From assembly GCA_021784265.1 (NCBI GenBank), contig JAJXTA010000236.1, forward strand, positions 1 through 5,615: a stretch of DNA of 5,615 nucleotides. Direction: 5' to 3'. Positions 1-5,615 of this stretch are shown here, one piece after another (position 1 is the stretch's first letter; each line of letters starts with the position of its first letter). Source of the DNA: a bacterium (lineage in GTDB: Bacteria; Verrucomicrobiota; Verrucomicrobiia; Limisphaerales; J093). The position numbers and the translations under genes are program-made. The notes beneath the pieces were generated by a model, which saw only the letters and a list, made by a program, of their open reading frames with translations, ran no database searches and was not told the origin of the DNA.

Positions 1-51
1 CTGTACAACCGCCAGCACGCTCTCACTCATTCCAGGGTGGCCGTCCTTCAT
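1..51 (-). CDS. Possible 5' end of a divergent gene, cut by the window edge
   Basis: A minus-strand reading frame could start at the ATG at 51-49 and stays open to position 1. The visible product is 17 residues, MKDGHPGMSESVLAVVQ. An AGGG lies 7 nt before this ATG, which is good Shine-Dalgarno spacing; a second in-frame ATG lies at 30-28. The same frame is also open upstream past position 225, so the start is not fixed, and open frames are common by chance in DNA this rich in GC. Too little is visible to name a family. A divergent gene would fit the outward-facing promoter of the oxidoreductase gene to its right, but the region could equally be non-coding. Confidence 0.25.
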   Translation of the reverse strand, partial: MKDGHPGMSESVLAVVQ

Positions 52-175
52 GAATTCGCCCTGCCCTGGGGCAGGCGCCACGGCGGCCCCACCGGCCGGG
101 AGGCCTCCACCAACCCTGCCACCCGAGCCGAGGCGGCGTTGGACCAAGGAAGGCTGTTGCCCCATGTGCTGGGGC

Positions 176-204
176 TTGTGCGCCCCCGGCCCTCGGGCTA
201 TACT
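176..204 (+). promoter_or_regulatory. Sigma70-like promoter for the oxidoreductase-Clp gene
   Basis: A -10 element TATACT (199-204, 5 of 6 matches to TATAAT) lies 17 bp downstream of TTGTGC (176-181, a weak -35 that keeps only the TTG of TTGACA). Transcription would start near 210-212, leaving a leader of about 12-14 nt before the ATG at 224. This AT-richer spot stands out in a very GC-rich stretch. It also argues that the longer frame starting at position 50 is not the real gene start, because that would put the promoter inside the coding region. The leader has no clear Shine-Dalgarno sequence. Confidence 0.5.
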
Positions 205-205
205 A

Positions 206-225
206 ACGGCCATCTCGACGGCCAT
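206..225 (+). repeat. 8-bp direct repeat around the transcription and translation start
   Basis: ACGGCCAT occurs at 206-213 and again at 218-225, with repeat starts 12 bp apart. The first copy begins directly after the -10 element and the second runs into the ATG. The position would suit an operator or a leader signal, but two 8-mers of this base composition could arise by chance, and a 12-bp offset is slightly more than one helical turn. Confidence 0.3.
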
Positions 226-1867
226 GAACTTGGATATTAATCCGCCCTTACCGCAGCGACGCGACTTCCGGATTGGGATTGTGGGGAGTGGGTTCATTGT
301 CAACGAGTGCCATTTGGTCGCCTACCGCCGGGCCGGCTTCAATCCAGTCGCCCTGGCTTCGCGCACGCGAGCCAAGGCCGCGGCGGTGGCCGCGCGGCAC
401 GGGGTCCCCACCGTGTACGACCACGCCGAGCAGCTCCTGGCCGATCCGACCATCGAGGTCCTGGATTTGGCGGTGCCGCCCTCCGCCCAACTGGACTTGA
501 TCCAGCGGGCCTGCACCCGCGGGACCGTCGCAGGCATCCTTGCGCAGAAGCCGCTGGGGATCAACTACCGCGAAGCCTGGGAGGCGGTCCGGGCCTGCGC
601 CGCCGCCGGCATCACCCTGGCCGTAAACCAGAACATGCGGTATGACCAATCGGTCCGCGGCGCCAAAGCCCTCCTGGAGAACGGCACGCTGGGGGCGCCG
701 GTCGTCGCCAGCATCGACATGCGCGGCATCCCCCATTGGATGCCGTGGCAACGTGACCTGGGTTGGTTGACGCTGCGGATCATGTCCATTCATCATTTGG
801 ATACGTTCCGCTATTGGTTTGGCGATCCGGCGCGGATCTACTGCGCCACCCGCCCGGACCCCCGCACCACCTTTCCCCATCGGGACGGCATTTGCTGCTA
901 CATCCTCGAATATCCGGGAGGGCTGCTCTGCACGGCGCTGGACGACCCCTGGACGGGCCCGGCCAAGGAAGGCTGCCCCGCCGACACCCGGATTCGCTGG
1001 CGCATCGAGGGCCTCAACGGCTTGGCGCTGGGCGATCTCGGCTGGTGCAAAGAGCCGTACACGACCCCCTCGACGCTCTGCTACGCCGCCAAGGGTTACG
1101 CCGGCTTTGAGTGTCCCACCTGGCCGGAGAGCTGGTTCCCCGACGCCTTCGGCGGGACGATGGGACAACTGCTGATCGCCTTGGAAACCGGCACGGAACC
1201 GGTGATCAGCGGCCGCGACAATCTCCGGACCATGGCCTTGGTCGAGGCGGCCTACTTGAGCGCGGAACGGAAACGGGCGGTGACCCTCGAGGACGTCGAG
1301 GGCGGGATCGCCGCGCCCACTCGGCCGACGCCGCTGGCGGCCAGCCCGGCCCGGCCGCTGGTCGGTGGGGGCCCGGCCGTGGAAGCCGCTGGCGCCGCGC
1401 TGCCGCCCTTCACCCCGCGGGCCCACCAGGCCCTGGCCCTGGCGCGGCGCCAAGCGGCCGAACTCAACCACGCCTTCGTCGGGACCGAGCACGTGTTGCT
1501 GGGGTTGATTGCCTTGGGACAAGGTGTGGCCGTGCGGGTGCTGCAGCGGATGGGCTTGGGCCTGGAGGGCGTACGCGGGGAGATCATTCGGCAGATCGGC
1601 GTGGGCCGCGAGCCTCATCCGCCCGGACCGGCCACCTACACGCCACGGGTCAAGCGCGTCTTGGTGCTGGCCGCCACCGAGGCCCAGCAGCTCCAGCATC
1701 CGGCGGTGGGCACCGAGCACCTTCTGCTCGGCCTGCTCCAGGAAGAAGAGGGCTTGGCGGGACGCGTGCTCAAGCGCCTGCAGGTGGACCTCAGCCGCGC
1801 CCGACAGGCCGTCCTGGAGGAACTGGCGGGTGAGGCCGGCGGGGCGCCGCCACCCACCGGGTTTTGA
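224..1867 (+). CDS. Gfo/Idh/MocA family oxidoreductase fused to a C-terminal double Clp repeat domain
   Basis: This 547-residue protein has two parts. Residues 15-135 are a Rossmann NAD(P)-binding domain: beta strand RIGIVG, then GSGFI at 21-25. AQKPLG at 107-112 is the family's EKP motif with Gln for Glu and the lysine (K109) kept. Residues 136-357 are the alpha/beta substrate domain, with H190, H191 and D193 in the IHHLD motif where the family's catalytic His lies. The family oxidises or reduces sugars, inositols and related polyols; the substrate here cannot be told. A linker rich in Pro, Ala and Gly (about 361-394) leads to two Clp repeats (about 396-457 and 472-533). Each has TPR at its start and GTEH (420-423, 496-499), as in the ClpA/ClpC N-domain. 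No Walker A or AAA+ module follows, so this is not a Clp ATPase. No signal peptide or membrane segment is visible, so it is likely cytoplasmic. The ATG at 224 is chosen over the in-frame ATG at 50 because homology begins just after it and a promoter precedes it. The residues a start at 50 would add are Pro/Cys/Arg-rich and unlike the family. Confidence 0.9.
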   Translation: MNLDINPPLPQRRDFRIGIVGSGFIVNECHLVAYRRAGFNPVALASRTRAKAAAVAARHGVPTVYDHAEQLLADPTIEVLDLAVPPSAQLDLIQRACTRGTVAGILAQKPLGINYREAWEAVRACAAAGITLAVNQNMRYDQSVRGAKALLENGTLGAPVVASIDMRGIPHWMPWQRDLGWLTLRIMSIHHLDTFRYWFGDPARIYCATRPDPRTTFPHRDGICCYILEYPGGLLCTALDDPWTGPAKEGCPADTRIRWRIEGLNGLALGDLGWCKEPYTTPSTLCYAAKGYAGFECPTWPESWFPDAFGGTMGQLLIALETGTEPVISGRDNLRTMALVEAAYLSAERKRAVTLEDVEGGIAAPTRPTPLAASPARPLVGGGPAVEAAGAALPPFTPRAHQALALARRQAAELNHAFVGTEHVLLGLIALGQGVAVRVLQRMGLGLEGVRGEIIRQIGVGREPHPPGPATYTPRVKRVLVLAATEAQQLQHPAVGTEHLLLGLLQEEEGLAGRVLKRLQVDLSRARQAVLEELAGEAGGAPPPTGF

Positions 1868-2079
1868 CCACTCGCGCGTGGGGTCGCCAGGCGGCCCGGA
1901 GGCATTCGACCCGCGGACCGTTGGGCCGCTGGGCGCATCGACCTAAGAGGCCGGGTTCAATGACGAGCGGCGGCCGCAACCATCCGCCTCAGGTCACGGG
2001 TGGTTTTCGCGACCAGGTGAGCGAGCCGGCGCGATCCCTCCGCGTCGGCCGACACCCCGCGCGGGTGGCTCGACCGCGC
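1868..2079. other. Spacer between convergent genes, with weak hairpins
   Basis: These 212 bp lie between two convergent stop codons, where terminators are expected. An inverted repeat pairs 1887-1897 with 1923-1932 (CCAGGCGGCCC with GGGCCGCTGG, one bulged G, 25-nt loop). A second pairs 2059-2064 with 2074-2079 (GCGCGG with CCGCGC, 9-nt loop), directly after the ClC stop as read on the minus strand. A perfect palindrome, GTCGGCCGAC, lies at 2045-2054. None is followed by a T run, so none is a standard intrinsic terminator, and GC-rich DNA gives such stems by chance. No gene is supported here. Confidence 0.3.
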
Positions 2080-3912
2080 TTACTGGCTGGACCGTTGGAG
2101 GCTGGCACGCGGGGCGATCGCCTCCGAGAGCAGCGCCAGCGCCTCAGCCCGCCGGAGGGCGCCCACCAACCGGTGCTCCTTCAGGTTGTTCACCACCGGG
2201 ATGTTGCGCTGCTCGCTGGCCAATAAGGTAGGCAGTGTCTCTTGCAGCCGTTGACTGGGCGTCACGCACAAGGGCGGTGGCCGCATCACGTCGAACGCAA
2301 TGACGCCTTTGAATTCCTCGGCGGAGTGGAGGTATTCCTTGAGGTCTTGCAGCGCCACCACCCCCAGCAGCCGCTGCGCCTTGTCCACCACCGGCAGGAA
2401 ATTATTCGGGCTGACCAGGAACCGGTCGGCAATCGCGCGCAGCGTGGCCGTCTCGCGCACGGGCGGCACCGGCTCGTGCATGAGATCGCCCACGGTCTGC
2501 TGGGTGGCCGCCCCGATCTCGTCGCTCTCGTGGTCGGCATCGACCCCCTTCTGGCGGAGCGATTCCGTATAGACAGAAGCGGGGTGGAGCCGGCGGCCCA
2601 CCAAGGTCGAGACGGCACAGGCGAGCATCAGTGGCGGCATGACGGAATAGTTGAGCGAGATCTCGAAAATCATGATGATGGCCAAGAGCGGGGAATGGGT
2701 GGTGGCGGCCAGCACGCTCCCCATGCCCACCAGGGCGAACGCGGGCGTGGTGAGCATGCCCCCCAGCCCCAGCAGGTGGAGCATCTGCCCAAAAACACCC
2801 CCCAACGCCGCCCCAAGGAATAACGTCGGGGTAAACACGCCTCCCACGGTCCCGGCGCCGACGCACAAGACCGTCGCCGTCAGTTTGGCCATCAGCAAGA
2901 GGACCAAGAAGGTGAGCCCGTAGTGGTTGGCCAGGACCCGGGAGGTTACGCTGTAGCCGTTGCCCCAGACTTCAGGGTAGAACACGGCGATCAACCCCAC
3001 CAGGCAGCCGGCCAACGTCAGCCGGGCATAGAGGGGCAGGCGCGTGCGGCGGTACACCCGCTCCCCCCGCGGCAGGAGCTTGAGAAAGACCGCCCCCAGC
3101 ACCCCGGCCAAGCCGCCCAAGACCACAAACCAAGGCAACTGCGTCAACCGGGTAAAATCGAAGCTCCTGACCTGATACAAGGGCGCGATGCCGAAGAAGC
3201 TGCGCGACACGACGGCCGCGACCACCGACGAGCACAACAACGGCGCGAAGAGGTTCATCGAGAAGTTGCCCAACACGATCTGAGCCGCAAACACCGCCCC
3301 GGCGACGGGGGCGTTGTAGGCCGCCGCCATCCCCGCGGCGGCCCCGCAGGCCAGCATCAGCCGCAGCCGATACGGCGGCCACCGCATCACCTGTCCCACC
3401 TTCGACGCCAGCATGGCGGAGAGGTGGACGATGGAGCCTTCCCGCCCGATGGACGCGCCCGTGCTGATGCTCATCAGGCCGGAGAGCACCTTGACCACCA
3501 CGGTGCGGAACGGCAGGCGACCATCGCCGGCGGCGACGACCTCCACGAGATTGGTCGAGCTTTGCCGGCCGACTAATTGCAACCCCCAGTGGAGCACGAG
3601 CCCGGCCGCCAACCCGCCCAACGCCGGCGTGGTGAAGCGCGACCACCGATCCAACATCTCCGCCACCTCGACCATATCCCCCGGCTGGCGTAAGGCCAAG
3701 AGCTTGACCGACTCGGTGCAGAAATAGAACAGCAGGTTGGAGAGGCCCCCCAAGACGCCCACCACCCCAGCCAGGATCAGATGCAGGGCCTCCTCGCTGA
3801 GGCGCCACCGCTCCCGCAAGCGCAGCAAGCCCGCCCAATGCCGCGCGACGTAGGCGCGGACCAAAGCCAGCGCCTGCTCCCCGGTGAACCAGCCGGCACG
3901 CATCGGCGGCAA
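2080..3912 (-). CDS. ClC family chloride channel/antiporter with two C-terminal CBS domains
   Basis: This 610-residue inner-membrane protein would move chloride or another anion, either as a channel or in exchange for protons. Residues about 42-440 form the hydrophobic ClC core with many membrane helices. GREGS (156-160) is the GREGP motif with the gating glutamate E158 and Ser for Pro. GVFTP (358-362) is the GxFxP motif. Y448 in VYTESL matches the pore tyrosine. The first ion-binding motif (GSGIP) is not recognisable; the matching stretch is about RQSSTNL (116-122). Q211-I212 stand where E. coli ClcA has E202-E203, so the internal proton glutamate is absent. Two CBS domains follow (about 473-530 and 541-599), which in relatives bind adenine nucleotides and regulate gating. 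The start is TTG at 3912, because AGGG (3923-3920) lies 7 nt upstream; the ATG at 3903 would leave 16 nt. The gene lies 207 bp downstream of the PhoH gene and faces the oxidoreductase gene tail to tail. Family is certain; transport mode is not. Confidence 0.93.
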   Translation of the reverse strand: MPPMRAGWFTGEQALALVRAYVARHWAGLLRLRERWRLSEEALHLILAGVVGVLGGLSNLLFYFCTESVKLLALRQPGDMVEVAEMLDRWSRFTTPALGGLAAGLVLHWGLQLVGRQSSTNLVEVVAAGDGRLPFRTVVVKVLSGLMSISTGASIGREGSIVHLSAMLASKVGQVMRWPPYRLRLMLACGAAAGMAAAYNAPVAGAVFAAQIVLGNFSMNLFAPLLCSSVVAAVVSRSFFGIAPLYQVRSFDFTRLTQLPWFVVLGGLAGVLGAVFLKLLPRGERVYRRTRLPLYARLTLAGCLVGLIAVFYPEVWGNGYSVTSRVLANHYGLTFLVLLLMAKLTATVLCVGAGTVGGVFTPTLFLGAALGGVFGQMLHLLGLGGMLTTPAFALVGMGSVLAATTHSPLLAIIMIFEISLNYSVMPPLMLACAVSTLVGRRLHPASVYTESLRQKGVDADHESDEIGAATQQTVGDLMHEPVPPVRETATLRAIADRFLVSPNNFLPVVDKAQRLLGVVALQDLKEYLHSAEEFKGVIAFDVMRPPPLCVTPSQRLQETLPTLLASEQRNIPVVNNLKEHRLVGALRRAEALALLSEAIAPRASLQRSSQ

Positions 3913-4119
3913 GGTAACACCCTAAGCGGGAAAAGTCACACCCACTCCGCGCGCCCCCCGCGCCGCACCACGGCCGCCACCAGCGACGCCGACCGGCGCG
4001 TCTCCAGGCCAGAGGGGCTCGGCTCCGCGGCTGTGGGGTGGAGACCCGAGTGCGCCTCGAGTCGGCGGGAGCGCTCAGGCCACCGGCCCGGCGCCCAGGC
4101 CCGGCCAAGGACCGGCCGC
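3913..4119. other. GC-rich spacer between the PhoH and ClC genes
   Basis: This 207-bp stretch lies between two minus-strand genes. The half next to the PhoH stop (about 4080-4119) is packed with GGCC/CCGG motifs, including two CCGGCC copies (4100-4105 and 4112-4117) and the palindrome GGCGCC (4090-4095). These could fold but have no T run. Near the ClC end the sequence becomes less GC-rich (about 3913-3940), where a promoter could lie, but no -35/-10 pair is convincing. No conserved coding frame was recognised. The ClC gene may be transcribed by read-through from the PhoH unit. Confidence 0.35.
3920..3923 (-). promoter_or_regulatory. Ribosome binding site favouring the TTG start of the ClC gene
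   Basis: Read on the minus strand, AGGG is followed by seven bases (TGTTACC) and then TTG at 3912-3910. The alternative ATG nine bases further in (3903) would be 16 nt from this site. The spacing supports TTG, adding three residues (MPP) to the N-terminus. Confidence 0.5.
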
Positions 4120-5424
4120 CTACAAGAGGTTGGCCGCCAATTCGGCCAATTCGGACCGCTCCCCCTTCTGCAGCTCGATATGGGCGGCCACCACCTGGGC
4201 GCGGAACCGGCTCACCAGGTAGTTGAAACCATTGGAGGCCGAGTCCACATACGGGTTGTCGATCTGATACGGGTCGCCCGTGAAGACGATCTTGGTGCCC
4301 TGCCCGACCCGGGTGAGAATCGTCTTCACCTCCAGCGGGGTCAGGTTCTGGGCTTCGTCGATGATGATGAACTGGTTGGCGATGCTGCGCCCGCGAATGT
4401 AGCTCAACGCCTCGACCACAATACTGCCCGAGCGCATCAAGTCGGCGCAGCGCCGGCTCTCCTGGCCCATGTTCAGATCGCTGAGCAGCTCCAGGGCGTC
4501 GTGGATGGGCTGCATCCAGGGGTCCAGTTTCTCCTCCAGGGTGCCGGGCAGGAAACCGATCTCCTTGCCCATGCTGATGGTGGGACGGGCCACCACGACC
4601 CGGCGGAACTCGCGGTCCATCACCGTCCGTTTGAGGCCCGCGGCCAGGGCGAGCAGGGTCTTGCCGGTGCCGGCCTTGCCCATCAACGTCACCAGTTTGA
4701 CCCGGTCATCCAACAGGGCGTCGAAGGCGAAGTGCTGCTCCCGGTTGCGCGGCTTGATCCCCCAAACCCCTTCGCGGCAGTCCAGGATCGGCACCAGTTT
4801 GGTCCCGCCCGCGTCCACCTTAGCCAGGGCCCGCCGTTTGGGATGCGCCTCCTCGGTCAGGAGGCAGTATTCATTGGGGTAGAACGTGCCCGCGCCCAGG
4901 GCCAGCTCGCCCTTGGTCCGAAACGCGGCCATCTCCGGCTCGCCCACGCTCCGCTCGAATTCGCCCGAGTAGAGGTCCTTGAGGAGCACCCGATCGGTCT
5001 CATAGTCCTCGGCCGGGAGGCCGAAGGTGTCGGCCTTGATGCGGAGGTTGATGTCTTTGGTGACCAGGATGGTGGGGGTGGTGGGGTCCGCCTCGCGCAG
5101 GGATAAGGCCGCGGTGAGGATGCGACTATCGGCGTTGTGCCCCTCCAGGACCGCGCCATTGCCCCGCCCCATCGGGCGGAACAGGATGCGCAACCGTCCG
5201 CCGTTGGCCAGGGTCACCCCTTCGCTCAGCCGGCCTTGCCCCCGCAAGGCGTCGAGCATCCGGGAGACCCGGCGGGCATTCTGGCCCAGCTCGCTGGACT
5301 CGCGTTTGAAGCGGTCGATCTCCTCGATCACCTCGATCGGGATGAGGACGTGGTTCTCTTGGAAGCTGAGGACCGAATCGGGATCATGGAGCAAGACGTT
5401 GGTGTCGAGGATGTAGTTCTTCAC
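4120..5424 (-). CDS. PIN-PhoH protein: PIN domain ribonuclease fused to PhoH-type ATPase
   Basis: This 434-residue protein joins two domains. Residues 1-150 are a PIN domain, a metal-dependent RNA nuclease fold, with acidic residues D7 in LDTN, E31/E34/E35 in the IEVIEEID stretch, D99 in NADSRIL and D124 in TKDIN. Residues about 220-434 are the PhoH ATPase: Walker A GKAGTGKT (249-256), Walker B IIIDEAQN (353-360), the family signature RPTISMGKEIGFLPG (280-294) and TGDPYQID (382-389). PIN-PhoH proteins (PhoH2 of mycobacteria, YlaK of Bacillus) are described as ATP-dependent RNA unwinding and cutting enzymes; the cellular RNA targets here are unknown. Nothing appears broken and the length is normal for the family. 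The start is GTG at 5424: family members usually begin with a short MKNY-like stretch, and this GTG overlaps the upstream stop codon as GTGA. An earlier in-frame GTG at 5463 would give 13 extra residues and a 43-bp overlap. No free-standing ribosome site precedes 5424, which fits translational coupling. It lies in the cytoplasm. Confidence 0.95.
   Translation of the reverse strand: MKNYILDTNVLLHDPDSVLSFQENHVLIPIEVIEEIDRFKRESSELGQNARRVSRMLDALRGQGRLSEGVTLANGGRLRILFRPMGRGNGAVLEGHNADSRILTAALSLREADPTTPTILVTKDINLRIKADTFGLPAEDYETDRVLLKDLYSGEFERSVGEPEMAAFRTKGELALGAGTFYPNEYCLLTEEAHPKRRALAKVDAGGTKLVPILDCREGVWGIKPRNREQHFAFDALLDDRVKLVTLMGKAGTGKTLLALAAGLKRTVMDREFRRVVVARPTISMGKEIGFLPGTLEEKLDPWMQPIHDALELLSDLNMGQESRRCADLMRSGSIVVEALSYIRGRSIANQFIIIDEAQNLTPLEVKTILTRVGQGTKIVFTGDPYQIDNPYVDSASNGFNYLVSRFRAQVVAAHIELQKGERSELAELAANLL
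5421..5424 (-). promoter_or_regulatory. GTGA stop/start overlap coupling the GST-like and PhoH genes
   Basis: On the minus strand, GCGTGAAG reads GCG TGA in the GST-like frame and GTG AAG in the PhoH frame. A four-base overlap without its own Shine-Dalgarno is the usual sign of translation re-initiation at the next gene. It supports GTG at 5424 as the PhoH start and the reality of the short GST-like tail. Confidence 0.7.
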
Positions 5425-5615
5425 GCGGCAGCGGACTTGAGTTGCCGCATCCGTTCGTACCACCCCTGCAAGCGGGTGTGCGCGGCCGGCAGTTGATAAT
5501 GGCCCGAATAGAGGAAGTTACCGAGCATCCCGTAGAGGTCGAAATCGACGAACCGGGGACGCGCTCCCAGCAAGAAAGGACGGTGGAGCAGCATCTCTTC
5601 ACACGGCACAAGCCG
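5421..5615 (-). CDS. Glutathione S-transferase-like protein, C-terminal part (5' end outside window)
   Basis: The last 64 codons of a gene that continues beyond the right edge; the frame is open to position 5615 and ends with TGA at 5423-5421. The visible residues resemble the end of the all-helical C-terminal domain of the GST superfamily: HRPFLLGARPRFVDFDLYGM, then LP..H..L..WYERM. The Asp of FVDFD sits where GSTs have their conserved fold-nucleating Asp, but the usual Ser/Thr three residues before it is Arg here. The thioredoxin-like, glutathione-binding half is not in the window, so neither glutathione use nor substrate can be judged. The stop codon overlaps the start of the PhoH gene by four bases, so the two genes probably share a transcript. 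The family call rests on this short tail alone. Confidence 0.72.
   Translation of the reverse strand, partial: RLVPCEEMLLHRPFLLGARPRFVDFDLYGMLGNFLYSGHYQLPAAHTRLQGWYERMRQLKSAAA

Noticed and set aside
60..75. Inverted repeat CTGCCC-TG-GGGCAG as a regulatory hairpin or operator
   Set aside because: The arms are short and the loop is too tight for the full stem; there is no link to a promoter, and chance is likely in this base composition.
50..223. In-frame 58-codon N-terminal extension of the oxidoreductase from ATG 50
   Set aside because: The extension is Pro/Cys/Arg-rich, unlike the family, and contains the likely promoter. Homology begins shortly after the ATG at 224.
248..1720. 490-codon open frame on the minus strand, antisense to the oxidoreductase-Clp gene
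   Set aside because: It is rich in Gly, Arg, Pro and Gln with no recognisable domain, and it exactly shadows a gene with clear conserved motifs. Long antisense frames are expected in GC-rich coding DNA.
420..1864. Reading the Clp repeats as a start of a broken ClpC gene joined by an assembly or frameshift error
   Set aside because: The frame is continuous, the linker is typical of a tether, and the protein ends cleanly soon after the second repeat, with no trace of AAA+ sequence in any frame of the 212-bp spacer.
1887..1932. GC-rich inverted repeat as an intrinsic terminator of the oxidoreductase gene
   Set aside because: The loop is long (25 nt) and no T run follows, so it is noted only as a weak hairpin within the spacer.
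2972..4108. 378-codon minus-strand frame overlapping the ClC gene and its upstream spacer
   Set aside because: It is a Gly/Arg/Ala-rich shadow in another frame of the ClC gene, with no domain or membrane pattern of its own.
3781..5106. 441-codon plus-strand frame antisense to the PIN-PhoH gene
   Set aside because: It mirrors the PhoH gene, is His/Gln/Gly-rich and has no family motif; the opposite strand carries intact Walker A, Walker B and PIN residues.

Overview
The window is GC-rich, densely coding bacterial DNA. It holds three complete genes, one gene cut by the right edge and possibly one cut by the left edge. A Gfo/Idh/MocA oxidoreductase in an unusual fusion, next to a PIN-PhoH protein and a ClC-CBS protein, would suit the PVC group (Verrucomicrobiota/Planctomycetota, perhaps a GC-rich Limisphaerales-type lineage). 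That placement is an inference from gene content only. There is no rRNA, tRNA or single-copy marker here to confirm it.

Layout. Positions 1-223 are an upstream region with a good sigma70-like promoter (about 176-204) facing right, and possibly the first codons of a divergent gene on the minus strand (51 down to 1). Positions 224-1867 (+) encode a 547-residue protein: a full-length NAD(P)-dependent Gfo/Idh/MocA oxidoreductase, a Pro/Ala/Gly linker, and a C-terminal double Clp repeat like the N-domain of ClpA/ClpC, with no AAA+ ATPase. Positions 1868-2079 separate this gene from a convergent gene. Positions 2080-3912 (-) encode a 610-residue ClC-type chloride channel or transporter with two C-terminal CBS domains. 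Positions 3913-4119 are a GC-rich spacer. Positions 4120-5424 (-) encode a 434-residue PIN-PhoH protein. Positions 5421-5615 (-) hold the 3' end of a glutathione S-transferase-like gene whose stop codon overlaps the PhoH start as GTGA.

How the genes relate. The GST-like and PhoH genes are almost certainly one translationally coupled transcription unit. The ClC gene follows on the same strand after 207 bp, so it may be read through or have its own promoter; no convincing promoter was seen. The fused oxidoreductase is transcribed separately and convergently. The most noteworthy item is this fusion. Both Clp repeats keep the GTEH glutamate that binds phosphoarginine in Bacillus ClpC, which suggests a metabolic enzyme carrying a protein-recognition module from the protein-quality-control machinery. 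I see no CRISPR array, mobile element, RNA gene or defence cassette.
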